Source: an uncultured Bacteroidota bacterium
GTDB taxonomy: Bacteria; Bacteroidota; Bacteroidia; UKL13-3
Assembly (NCBI GenBank): GCA_903898215.1
Contig: CAIUEQ010000079.1
Location: 1-8,199, forward strand
Direction: 5' to 3'
Length of the DNA: 8,199 nucleotides
Under the pieces are notes generated by a model. It was not told the origin of the DNA and did no database searches. It was given only the letters and a program-made list of their open reading frames with translations. Shown here piece after piece: positions 1 through 7,018 of the stretch. Position numbers and translations under genes: made by a program. Within the stretch, counting starts at the first letter, position 1; every line of letters begins with the position of its first letter.

Positions 1-947
1 CGCATACACACACACAACCAAAAGCGTTAATTCCAATAGCAGGAAAACCAATTTTAGCACATATCATCGATTCTTTGATCAAAGCCGGAATCAACGAATA
101 TGTTTTTGTGATCGGGTATATGGGTGATAAAATTGAGAATTACATTTCTTCACATTATCCAAAAATAAAAGCTGAATACGTTATTCAAACAACAGGGCGT
201 GGAACCGGATATGCAATTTATTTAGCCAAGGAACAGATTAAAGATGCGGGTGAAATATTAATTGTTTTAGGCGATTCGATTGTTGATGTTGACCTCGATG
301 CTGTTTTAAAAAGTGATGTTTCGATGCTTGGTGTTAAAAAAGTTGACGATCCTCGAGTGTTTGGTGTTGCCGAATTGGATGATGAAGGTGTGATTAAACG
401 ATTGGTTGAAAAACCATCCATTCCAAAATCAAACCTTGCTTTGGTTGGATTATATAAAATTAATGAAAGCGATAAATTAATTGACGCACTGGAATATAAT
501 ATTAATAATAAAGTTACAAGCCAAAACGAATACCAACTTACCGATGCATTGATGCGCATGGTTCAGCAAGGAATAAAATTTAAAACTTTTGATGTTTATA
601 ATTGGTTTGATTGCGGAAAAAAAGAAATTTTACTGGAAACCAATTCCACCCTTTTGAAGCGGTTAAATTATGATACGCTAAAATATAAATTTGAAAACAC
701 CATCATCATTGCTCCTGTTTTTATTGGAGAAAATTGTAAAATTTCAAATTCAATTATTGGCCCTAATGTTTCAATCGGAGAAAATGCTACACTCAATTAC
801 GCCATCATCAAAGATTCTATCATCGGACCATATGCGCAAATTGAATATGCCATTTTGGAAAGCTCAATTATTGGAAACGATGCGATGTACAAAGGCATGA
901 AACAAAGTTTGAATATTGGTGATAGCACCGAAATTAATTTTGGGTAG
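1..947 (+). CDS. Sugar-phosphate nucleotidyltransferase with C-terminal hexapeptide repeats (5' end missing)
   Basis: The reading frame is open from position 3 (codons H-T-H-T-Q-P-K) to the TAG at 945-947, giving 314 visible residues. The glycine-rich GxGTRLRP nucleotide-binding loop that normally begins these proteins, perhaps 15-20 residues, lies before the window. The visible start matches the rest of that signature: HTHTQPKALIPIAGKPIL. Other family marks, numbered from the first visible codon, are GDSIVDVD (about 90-97, the LGD/metal-binding region), VEKPS (about 135-139), NEYQLTDAL (about 175-183) and WFDCGKKE (about 201-208). Residues from about 233 to 300 show repeated I-I-G/S-I-G-E-N patterns of a left-handed beta-helix. 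The family transfers a nucleoside monophosphate from NTP to a sugar-1-phosphate (for example glucose-1-phosphate to dTDP- or UDP-glucose) for cell-wall or surface polysaccharide synthesis. The exact sugar and nucleotide cannot be assigned. A TTG at 75 is in frame but would delete conserved sequence, so it is not the start. It is convergent with the malic enzyme gene. Confidence 0.9.
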   Translation, partial: HTHTQPKALIPIAGKPILAHIIDSLIKAGINEYVFVIGYMGDKIENYISSHYPKIKAEYVIQTTGRGTGYAIYLAKEQIKDAGEILIVLGDSIVDVDLDAVLKSDVSMLGVKKVDDPRVFGVAELDDEGVIKRLVEKPSIPKSNLALVGLYKINESDKLIDALEYNINNKVTSQNEYQLTDALMRMVQQGIKFKTFDVYNWFDCGKKEILLETNSTLLKRLNYDTLKYKFENTIIIAPVFIGENCKISNSIIGPNVSIGENATLNYAIIKDSIIGPYAQIEYAILESSIIGNDAMYKGMKQSLNIGDSTEINFG

Positions 948-961
948 AAAATAATAATAAA

Positions 962-986
962 CGCAGAGGCGCAGAGAACGCTGAGA
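962..986. repeat. CGCAGAGGCGCAGAG-type degenerate repeat
   Basis: Just after the nucleotidyltransferase stop, the sequence CGCAGAGGCGCAGAG is followed by AACGCTGAG, so a CGCaGAG-like unit occurs about three times in 25 bases. It is GC-rich against an AT-rich background. It resembles the CGCAA units at 3928-3963 in the other intergenic region. No ORF or promoter is attached. It is probably a member of the short dispersed intergenic repeats found in many Bacteroidota; that last point is inference. Confidence 0.5.
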
Positions 987-1026
987 AATTTTGCCGCAGA
1001 TTTTCCTAGAGATATTTATTAAACAG

Positions 1027-1136
1027 CTCCCCTCCTTGTAGGAGGGGAAATCAATCTTTGATTGATGGGGTGGTGAATTGCTGTAAATAAAACTCACCAC
1101 CTCGCCACTGCGTGACACTCCTCCTAAAATGAGGAG
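1027..1136. repeat. Four-hairpin structured intergenic repeat element
   Basis: Four inverted repeats sit in 110 bases: stem 1 at 1028-1036/1040-1048 (9 bp, loop TGT); stem 2 at 1050-1056/1060-1066 (ATCAATC/GATTGAT, loop TTT); stem 3 at 1069-1076/1094-1101 (GGTGGTGA/TCACCACC, 17-base loop); stem 4 at 1118-1123/1131-1136 (CTCCTC/GAGGAG). Its right half recurs in decayed form at 3871-3904. It has no coding potential. The density of stems and the second partial copy suggest a REP-like dispersed element or a structured transcript end. No transposase is present in the window. Confidence 0.6.
1028..1048. terminator. 9-bp perfect hairpin, possible bidirectional terminator
   Basis: TCCCCTCCT at 1028-1036 and AGGAGGGGA at 1040-1048 are perfect inverted repeats with a 3-base TGT loop. 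It lies 80 bases past the nucleotidyltransferase stop and about 110 bases past the malic enzyme stop on the other strand, in a convergent intergenic region where a shared terminator is expected. No U-tract follows on either strand, so intrinsic termination is only plausible. It is also the first stem of the larger hairpin block at 1027-1136 and may be just part of that repeat. Confidence 0.4.
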
Positions 1137-1158
1137 AACAAAAAATTACTATCGATAT

Positions 1159-3423
1159 TTACTTTCCTTCTTTCGCTTGTGCATCTACAACGGCAATACT
1201 TACCATGTTAACGATTTCGCGAACACTGCTTCCTAATTGTAAAACGTGTGCTGATTTTTTTAATCCTAAAACTACAGGGCCAACGGCTTCGGCTGCACCT
1301 AATTCTTGCAATAATTTATAAGCAATATTTCCGGATGAAAGTTTAGGAAAAATAAATGTGTTTACAGGATCACCGCATAATTCGCTGAAAGGAAAATTCT
1401 CTCTCAGCATTTTTTGATTGAGCGCTACGTTTGCCTGAATATCTCCATCAACAACCATTGCCGGATGACGCTCTTTTAAAATACGTCTTACCTCTGCCAT
1501 TTTTGTTGGAGTTTCTCCGGGTGATGAACCAAAATTTGAATATGATAATAACGCAATCCTTGGTTTGATATTAAAATTTTTCACCGCATTATAGGTAAGA
1601 ATTGTAATGTCAACCAAATCTTCCTGAGTTGGATTGATGGTTACCGTTGTATCCGAAAAAAACAATGTTCCTTTATTGGTAAGCATAATATACATACCCG
1701 CAACTTTGTTAATTCCTTCTTGCTTTCCAAAAATTTGTAATGCCGGTTTTATCGTTGTAGGATAATTTTTTGTAAGTCCCGAAATCACCGCATCTGCCTC
1801 ACCAAATTCAACCATCATCGGAGCAAAATAATGGCGATCGTGCATCATCTTTTTTGCTTCATATAATGATATTCCTCTGCGTTGACGTTTCTTATAAAAC
1901 CACTCCGCATATTCATTTCTCTTTTCTTCTTCTTCTCTTGGATCGATGATTTTTACACCTTCCAATTTGATATTATTTTCGGCAATGATCTGAAGGATTT
2001 TTTCTTTCTTCCCTAATAAAATTGGAATGGCAATTCCTTCATCTTTTACAATTTGTGCCGAACGTAAAATTTTATAATTATCAGCTTCAGAAAATACCAC
2101 ACGTTTTGGATTTTCGCGAGCCTTATTTCCAATTGCCGATAAGAAATTACTTTCTTTTCCGAGTCTTGCCAACAACTTTTGACGGTACTCTTCCCAATCA
2201 GTAATTTGAATTTGAGCAACGCCCGAATCCATTGCTGCTTTTGCCACTGCCGGAGAAACAGTTGTAATCAATCTTGGGTCGAGTGGCTTAGGAATAATAT
2301 ACGTTTTTCCGAAGGTTACATTTTTTTCGTTGTATGCTAAATTTACAATTTCTGGAACTTGTTCTTTCGTCAATTTTGCTAAAGCACGAACAGCTGCAAT
2401 TTTCATTTCCTCATTTATTTTTGTGGCACGAACATCAAGAGCGCCTCTAAAAATATATGGAAACCCTAATACATTATTTACCTGATTTGGATAATCACTT
2501 CTTCCTGTTGCAATGATGATATCTTCGCGAGAAGCAACTGCTGCTTCATAATTAATTTCAGGATTTGGATTTGCCAATGCAAACACGATACAATCTTTTG
2601 CCATGCTTTGCAACATTGCCGGTGTAACCACATCAGCTTTTGATAATCCTACAAACACATCAGCACCTTTCATTGCATCTTCGAGCGTATGTAAATTTTG
2701 TGGTGTGGCAAATTGTTTTTTTGTTTCATCAAGATTTGGTGAATCAATTCTTATCACACCTTTACTGTCGCACATCACAATATTATCTTGTTTCACTCCC
2801 AACGATATCATCAACTTTGCACAACTGATCGCAGCTGCTCCGGCACCATTATAAACAACTTTTACTTTCTCGATTTTTTTATTCATGATCTCAAGAGAGT
2901 TTAACAAAGCCGCTCCTGTGATAATGGCTGTTCCATGCTGATCATCGTGCATGATGGGAATATCCAATTCTTCTTTTAACCTACGTTCTATTTCAAAACA
3001 TTCAGGAGCTTTTATGTCCTCTAAATTTATTCCACCAAAAGTTGGACTGATATTTTTTACCGTTTTGATAAACTCTTCAACATCTTTTGTATTCACTTCA
3101 ATATCGAACACATCAATATCTGCAAAAATTTTAAAGAGCAATCCTTTTCCTTCCATCACAGGTTTTGAAGCCAGTGGACCAATATCTCCTAAACCTAAAA
3201 CAGCAGTACCGTTTGAAATAACTGCAACTAAATTTCCTTTTGCTGTGTATTTATAAACGTCAGTTGGATTTTCTGCAATTTCTAAACATGGCTCGGCAAC
3301 ACCGGGTGAATAGGCTAAACTAAGATCTCGTTTTGTATTGGTAGGTTTTGTTGGAACTACTGAAATTTTTCCGGGAGGAAATTTGCTATGATACTTTAAT
3401 GCATCTTCTCTTAATGTCGACAT
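1159..3423 (-). CDS. maeB: NADP-dependent malic enzyme with phosphotransacetylase-like C-terminal domain
   Basis: This protein oxidatively decarboxylates malate to pyruvate and CO2 with reduction of NAD(P)+, supplying pyruvate and reducing power in the cytoplasm. The 754-residue length is normal for the MaeB malic enzyme-PTA fusion. In the malic enzyme part, the SLAYSPGVAEPC motif (Tyr about 38) and GKGLLFKIFADID (Lys about 93 or the second Lys) carry the expected catalytic residues. NLEDI (about 134-138) and HDDQHGTA (about 159-166) supply metal ligands, and NGAGAAA (about 192-198) is the dinucleotide-binding loop. From about residue 440 (RVVFSEADN onward) to the end it matches the phosphotransacetylase fold, which in known MaeB proteins is regulatory (acetyl-CoA responsive) and not catalytic. 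The start chosen is the ATG at 3421-3423 (MSTLREDALKYH). An in-frame TTG seven codons earlier exists but is unlike family N-termini. No Shine-Dalgarno or TAnnTTTG box is evident upstream. Cofactor preference is by family only. Confidence 0.95.
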   Translation of the reverse strand: MSTLREDALKYHSKFPPGKISVVPTKPTNTKRDLSLAYSPGVAEPCLEIAENPTDVYKYTAKGNLVAVISNGTAVLGLGDIGPLASKPVMEGKGLLFKIFADIDVFDIEVNTKDVEEFIKTVKNISPTFGGINLEDIKAPECFEIERRLKEELDIPIMHDDQHGTAIITGAALLNSLEIMNKKIEKVKVVYNGAGAAAISCAKLMISLGVKQDNIVMCDSKGVIRIDSPNLDETKKQFATPQNLHTLEDAMKGADVFVGLSKADVVTPAMLQSMAKDCIVFALANPNPEINYEAAVASREDIIIATGRSDYPNQVNNVLGFPYIFRGALDVRATKINEEMKIAAVRALAKLTKEQVPEIVNLAYNEKNVTFGKTYIIPKPLDPRLITTVSPAVAKAAMDSGVAQIQITDWEEYRQKLLARLGKESNFLSAIGNKARENPKRVVFSEADNYKILRSAQIVKDEGIAIPILLGKKEKILQIIAENNIKLEGVKIIDPREEEEKRNEYAEWFYKKRQRRGISLYEAKKMMHDRHYFAPMMVEFGEADAVISGLTKNYPTTIKPALQIFGKQEGINKVAGMYIMLTNKGTLFFSDTTVTINPTQEDLVDITILTYNAVKNFNIKPRIALLSYSNFGSSPGETPTKMAEVRRILKERHPAMVVDGDIQANVALNQKMLRENFPFSELCGDPVNTFIFPKLSSGNIAYKLLQELGAAEAVGPVVLGLKKSAHVLQLGSSVREIVNMVSIAVVDAQAKEGK

Positions 3424-3621
3424 GATAACAGAATTAAGCTGCAAGAATAAAACTTATTCTGATGAATAAATATGAATTGTATCAGGAGATGATTTTCGGA
3501 GTTTTAGAAGCAGAGGCCACGTAAGAAAAATTAGCTGTCATTTATTTGGTGAAGGATGACTCTTGCAAAACCGGGTGTAAATATTTATAAATGTATTTTG
3601 ATCTGTTGATTACACACAATA
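3424..3621. other. Gene-free stretch upstream of the malic enzyme gene
   Basis: No convincing reading frame, RNA gene or repeat is visible in these 198 bases. The region must contain the malic enzyme promoter on the minus strand, but no exact TAnnTTTG box was found there. Confidence 0.5.
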
Positions 3622-3765
3622 ACACCGAAGGTGTGATAGTATTGTAAAATTTATTTTGCAAAAAATTAAATAAAACCCTGAAAGGGTGAAATAAATAATG
3701 TCAACCCTCCGGGTTTTGTATGAACATTCCTTCTTAGTACTACAATAATTTCATCCCTTCGGGAT
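3622..3765. repeat. Four 13-bp hairpins (5+3+5) in nested inverted arrangement
   Basis: Four perfect inverted repeats share one architecture, 5-bp arms around a 3-base loop: ACACC-GAA-GGTGT (3622-3634), ACCCT-GAA-AGGGT (3675-3687), AACCC-TCC-GGGTT (3703-3715) and ATCCC-TTC-GGGAT (3753-3765). The arms differ between copies but always pair. Copies 1 and 2 have loop GAA followed by a GTGAtA/GTGAAATA-like tail. Copies 3 and 4 read the same way on the other strand (loops GGA and GAA, tails GACATTATT and GAAATTATTGT). Copies 1 and 4 also share ATTGTA in the tail. The order is therefore > > < <, with hairpin starts 53, 28 and 50 bases apart. No protein is encoded. It looks like a REP-type palindromic repeat cluster; an RNA role is possible but unproven. 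Confidence 0.75.
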
Positions 3766-3838
3766 TTCAAATCATGGGGATATTCATATGATTAATTACA
3801 TCTATTGAATATTGCAAAATATTCAGCGTCTCTTTAGC

Positions 3839-3855
3839 TATCGGGATCTACGATA
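3839..3855. repeat. Small inverted repeat TATCG/CGATA
   Basis: TATCG at 3839-3843 and CGATA at 3851-3855 are perfect 5-bp arms with a 7-base loop GGATCTA. It lies between the hairpin cluster and the decayed repeat at 3871. It is short enough to be chance, and is noted because it sits in a run of other palindromes. Confidence 0.3.
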
Positions 3856-3870
3856 AAAAACAATTCTATT

Positions 3871-3904
3871 AAAACTCATCACCAGCGTGACACTCGCGAG
3901 AACT
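3871..3904. repeat. Decayed partial copy of the 1027-1136 hairpin element
   Basis: The sequence AAAACTCATCACC then AGCGTGACACTC then GCGAGAAC aligns with AAAACTCACCACC, GCGTGACACTC and GAGAAC at 1088-1138. One base differs in the first block, about 9 bases are missing between the first and second blocks, and the CTCCTC/GAGGAG stem region is shortened. Orientation is the same in both copies. An 11-base identity (GCGTGACACTC) in an AT-rich genome, flanked by further matching blocks in the same order, argues against chance. Confidence 0.6.
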
Positions 3905-3927
3905 TCAGGTAATTTAAAAAATTTAAC

Positions 3928-3963
3928 CGCAACGAGCGCAATGTTTTCGCAAAGTGCGCAAAG
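3928..3963. repeat. CGCAA-type direct repeat pair
   Basis: CGCAACGAGCGCAATG (3928-3943) and CGCAAAGTGCGCAAAG (3948-3963) are two imperfect 16-base units with period 20, each with CGCAA at the front and GCGCAA near the end. GCGCA (3936-3940) and TGCGC (3955-3959) also form an inverted pair. The units resemble the CGCAGAGGCGCAGAG sequence at 962. Function is unknown; it is most likely another dispersed intergenic repeat module. Confidence 0.55.
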
Positions 3964-3978
3964 TTTTATCTTCATCTG

Positions 3979-4042
3979 CAAATTTTCAAATCATCACATT
4001 TACACATCATCACATTTACACATCATCAAATCTGCACATCAT
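3979..4042. repeat. Four 16-bp tandem repeats (8-bp sub-period) reaching the stop codon of the next gene
   Basis: Four contiguous 16-base units are visible: CAAATTTTCAAATCAT (3979-3994), CACATTTACACATCAT (3995-4010), an identical CACATTTACACATCAT (4011-4026) and CAAATCTGCACATCAT (4027-4042). Each unit splits into two related octamers beginning CA[A/C]AT. The last unit contains the minus-strand TGA stop (4039-4041) of the Asp-box gene. There are no spacers, so it is not a CRISPR. Copy number may vary between strains through slippage. Confidence 0.85.
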
Positions 4043-6786
4043 TCTTTAAAAATCTTTCTGCTTAACAATTTTCCATCGGCAGTAATATTGACAAAATAAA
4101 TTCCTGTTTTTAATTCTGAAACATCGATGGCGTTTGCTAATTGCGTAAGCATTCCGTGCATCAATAATTTTCCATTCAAATCCATTACATCGTAAGTGGT
4201 TTGGAAATATTTTTGTGTGAAATCTATTTTCAAATAATCTTTAACAGGGTTAGGATAAATTTTTATCTGATCATTCAATTTACTTTTTTCGTCAACTGCT
4301 TCGTGAATAGATTGAATTTTATTACTAAAAATTCCTGCACCATAAGTTGCCACAACAAACATTCCATCTATTGCTCTAAAATCCATCATCATCACAATAT
4401 TATTTCCAATGATATCCGAAGATTGGTTGGTCCATTTTGTTTGCATTCCGTTTAAAGTTTTTGTGGCATACAAACCGGTACTTGTTCCAACAAAATAAAT
4501 TAAACTATCGCCAACATTTGCTATGGTCATCCACCTACACGAAGGACCATTTCCTGTGCCATCAATATTTTGTTCTAAATTACCTGAAACTGCTGTCCAC
4601 GCTGCTCCTGAATTAACCGAATAAAAAACACTCAGCACTCCGTAATTGGTAAACACCACAAATAATTTTGAAGTATCGGTTGGATGTTGAACGATGCAAT
4701 TGATATATGCATTTGCAGGAAAATTTGTTCCCGAAATATTTTGAGGAACAGATGAATTTGAAGACGCATTTCTTAGCCTGAATAATTTTCCTTTTTCGGT
4801 TGCGTAAAACAAAATATCAGATTGGTTTTTTGAACTCAACATTGCTGTAATTCCTTCTGTTGAATCTGCCAATTTTGTATTTATTAATTCATTCCAATTT
4901 GTTAAAACTGCAGTACTGTCAAGCTGAGTGTGTAATGGAATTTGTGAAACATCATCATTGCGCCAAATCCTGTCGCCATTAGGGATATAAAGCTTTTTCC
5001 AATTATTTGCATCCGGTGTAAAAGGATTAATAAATTGATAATTATTTTTATTCAACCCATTTGGATCGATACGCGCTGATTGCGTTTTATTTCCATTTGC
5101 ATCAAGTATCACTCTAAAAACTCTTCCTTGTTGTGTCGACATATATGCTTCGGTTGCGTTTGGTGCAACAAAGCAAAAACTCCCATCCGAACTAAAAGGT
5201 TGCGTCCACGATGAATATAAATTTTGGTTGTTGGTATAATACGTTCCGTTATCCTGCAAGCCACCGATGATCACGTCATTTGTAGATGTATGATCCATTG
5301 CAACCGAATAAAATTGTGTACACAAATAACCATGGTTTAATTCTGTCCAAGCAATTGTTGGAGCAAGATTATTTGTTGTAATAGAAATTCCTCCATCGTG
5401 AACGGAGATCATTTTTGCAGGATTAGATGGATAAAAAATTACACCATGATTATCGGGATGATGGTTCGGATAAACTTTATAATCCGGTCGTGCAGTATTT
5501 ACATCATAACCACCCACCCACGTTGTTTTAGTTGTAGTTGCAAATCCATCGGTTGAGCGATACAAATTTGCTCCGCCTAAAAACACTACATTCGGATCAT
5601 CAGGTTTTACTTTTACACTTAAACAATATCCTTGCTGAGAAATAAAATCTCCAAAATCACCACCAAGAGTTGGAATGTTTGCACTTCTGTCAATCCATAC
5701 ACCACCGGCACCAGAGCCATTTCCGCTTACATAATTATATTTCCATAAACTATTCCACTCTTCAGTTTTTTCGAAGTTCAATGATTTTTTTCCGCTTCCC
5801 GGTGAGTATGCTGCAAAATAAATTTGCTTCTCATCTGATGGTGAAATGCCAATAACAATTCGTTGTGTTGTTGAAACAAAAAATGAAGGAGAAATATTTG
5901 TCCAAGTATTGCCATTATCTGACGAGCGCCAAATTCCTGCACTCGAAGTTCCTGTTGAAAGTGTTGCATAAACAATTCCTGTTGGAGTTACAGCCACATC
6001 ACTCCAAAGACTTCCACCACCGCCTTTTTTTGGAGAGAAAGTTTTACCTCCGTCATTGCTTCTCCAAATCCAATTATACGTTGCCACAAAAATCACATCC
6101 AACGAATCAATTGCCGGATTGATTGCAACATTATGCACTACCGACCAGCTATTATAAATTCCACCGGGAGTTGTTGTTGTTGCCGAAAGTTGCTTCCATG
6201 TTATTCCCTGATCGGTTGATTTATACACTCCGTTTCCTGAAAAAAATGCACCGGGAATACTTGCTCCATAAAGTTCTCCGGTACCTGCATACCAGGTATT
6301 TGTTTTCCCTGTTCGGGTATCTTGAGCTAAACAAGTAATGTTTGATGTTTGTGCACTGTCGATACAATTACTCCACGAAACTCCTGCATTTATACTTCGC
6401 CAAAAACCACCCATTGTTGATGCAGCAAGTAAAATATTTTCGTTTGTTTTATCAATTACAACAGCACGTGTTCGTCCGCCAACATTCCATGGACCGCGCA
6501 TGATATACTGACTGCCATAAGATTTGCTCATGGCATTATTGATAAAAGGTAAAGTGCGTGAATAAACCAATTCGTTGATGCGAAAATTATCTGGAATTTT
6601 TCCGGTTGACGGATCTGCCAACATTTTATTCATCCATTCCACTCTGCCGGCAATATCTTCTTCCATGCCATCCGATTCAAACTTTTCAGTTGATTTATCA
6701 TTTTTAAAAACGGATGATAGAATGATAAGCATGGCAAAAATTGTTACTATAAGAACTGATTGTATTTTAAATTTTTTCATCATCAT
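4039..6786 (-). CDS. Secreted Asp-box (BNR) beta-propeller protein with T9SS type A sorting domain
   Basis: The start is placed at the ATG at 6784-6786, the first of three consecutive ATGs (MMMKKFKIQ), giving 915 residues; 6783 and 6780 are equally possible. Longer in-frame starts as far as 6879 would put about 31 atypical residues before the signal peptide. Lysines and a hydrophobic core (SVLIVTIFAMLIILSSV) form a Sec signal or anchor, though no clear A-x-A cleavage site is seen. The GPWNVGGRTRAVVID segment (about 98-112) precedes Asp-box motifs S-x-D-x-G-x-T-W or variants at about 131-138 (SINAGVSW), 190-197 (STDQGITW), 243-250 (SNDGGKTF) and 288-295 (SSDNGNTW), with weaker ones later (SVNSGAAW). 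Such repeats fold into beta-propellers of sialidase or VPS10 type. Residues about 841-915 (IKIYPNPVKDYLKIDF to the lysine-rich end) form the sorting domain, directing export through the outer membrane by T9SS and usually surface attachment. Sialidase catalytic residues are not evident, so the ligand or substrate is unknown. It is divergent from the gene at 7019. Confidence 0.88.
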   Translation of the reverse strand: MMMKKFKIQSVLIVTIFAMLIILSSVFKNDKSTEKFESDGMEEDIAGRVEWMNKMLADPSTGKIPDNFRINELVYSRTLPFINNAMSKSYGSQYIMRGPWNVGGRTRAVVIDKTNENILLAASTMGGFWRSINAGVSWSNCIDSAQTSNITCLAQDTRTGKTNTWYAGTGELYGASIPGAFFSGNGVYKSTDQGITWKQLSATTTTPGGIYNSWSVVHNVAINPAIDSLDVIFVATYNWIWRSNDGGKTFSPKKGGGGSLWSDVAVTPTGIVYATLSTGTSSAGIWRSSDNGNTWTNISPSFFVSTTQRIVIGISPSDEKQIYFAAYSPGSGKKSLNFEKTEEWNSLWKYNYVSGNGSGAGGVWIDRSANIPTLGGDFGDFISQQGYCLSVKVKPDDPNVVFLGGANLYRSTDGFATTTKTTWVGGYDVNTARPDYKVYPNHHPDNHGVIFYPSNPAKMISVHDGGISITTNNLAPTIAWTELNHGYLCTQFYSVAMDHTSTNDVIIGGLQDNGTYYTNNQNLYSSWTQPFSSDGSFCFVAPNATEAYMSTQQGRVFRVILDANGNKTQSARIDPNGLNKNNYQFINPFTPDANNWKKLYIPNGDRIWRNDDVSQIPLHTQLDSTAVLTNWNELINTKLADSTEGITAMLSSKNQSDILFYATEKGKLFRLRNASSNSSVPQNISGTNFPANAYINCIVQHPTDTSKLFVVFTNYGVLSVFYSVNSGAAWTAVSGNLEQNIDGTGNGPSCRWMTIANVGDSLIYFVGTSTGLYATKTLNGMQTKWTNQSSDIIGNNIVMMMDFRAIDGMFVVATYGAGIFSNKIQSIHEAVDEKSKLNDQIKIYPNPVKDYLKIDFTQKYFQTTYDVMDLNGKLLMHGMLTQLANAIDVSELKTGIYFVNITADGKLLSRKIFKE

Positions 6787-6803
6787 TTTGTAAGTATCGA
6801 AAT

Positions 6804-6811
6804 CAAATATA
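6804..6811 (-). promoter_or_regulatory. Candidate Bacteroidota -7 promoter box (TATATTTG) for the Asp-box gene
   Basis: On the minus strand TATATTTG matches the Bacteroidota -7 consensus TAnnTTTG exactly and ends 17 bases before the chosen ATG. That implies a leader of roughly 10 bases and supports the short start over the longer upstream frame. No clear TTTG -33 box was found at the usual spacing. Confidence 0.4.
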
Positions 6812-6974
6812 CATTTTGTTTTAAATAAGAGATTGTTGATTGGAGATAAACAACTATTGATTGAACATTTGCTCAACATAACATTTTATTCATAAATTTT
6901 TTACTTCACAAATACATAAATTACTGGTGATAAATGCTGCCTATTTTTAAATCTATTTATGCAATAATTTTATT

Positions 6975-6982
6975 TACATTTG
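6975..6982 (+). promoter_or_regulatory. Candidate Bacteroidota -7 promoter box (TACATTTG) for the gene at 7019
   Basis: TACATTTG fits TAnnTTTG exactly and lies 36 bases before the ATG at 7019, predicting a leader of about 30 bases. The expected -33 TTTG is not evident at the usual distance, so the call rests on the -7 box and its position in the divergent intergenic region. Confidence 0.38.
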
Positions 6983-7018
6983 GTTAGCCATTTGCGAATA
7001 GTTTTAAATCTTTATAAA

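Noticed and set aside
3..17. CA-dinucleotide microsatellite at the left edge
   Set aside because: The run is in frame and encodes HTHTQPK, the conserved segment following the glycine loop of nucleotidyltransferases, so it is coding sequence.
75..77. TTG as start of the nucleotidyltransferase
   Set aside because: The frame is open upstream to the window edge and the 24 preceding codons match conserved family sequence.
1159..3423. Malic enzyme-phosphotransacetylase fusion as a novel architecture
   Set aside because: This two-domain layout is the normal form of MaeB-type malic enzymes.
3424..3444. Extended TTG start of the malic enzyme, adding MQLNSVI
   Set aside because: The ATG at 3423 begins the family-typical MSTLREDALKYH N-terminus; the extra seven residues look like leader sequence.
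3979..4042. CRISPR array
   Set aside because: Units are contiguous with no spacers, only 16 bp long, and no cas genes are present.
3887..4099. Open frame of 70 codons on the plus strand
   Set aside because: It runs through the CGCAA repeats and the 16-bp array and antisense into the sorting domain; the sequence is low-complexity with no family resemblance.
5670..6338. Several plus-strand open frames of 60-85 codons opposite the Asp-box gene
   Set aside because: They are antisense shadows of a well-supported coding sequence with no own start region or recognizable domain.
4039..6786. True exo-sialidase
   Set aside because: Asp-boxes alone are structural; I could not identify the arginine triad and Tyr/Glu pair expected of the enzyme, so only a propeller fold is claimed.
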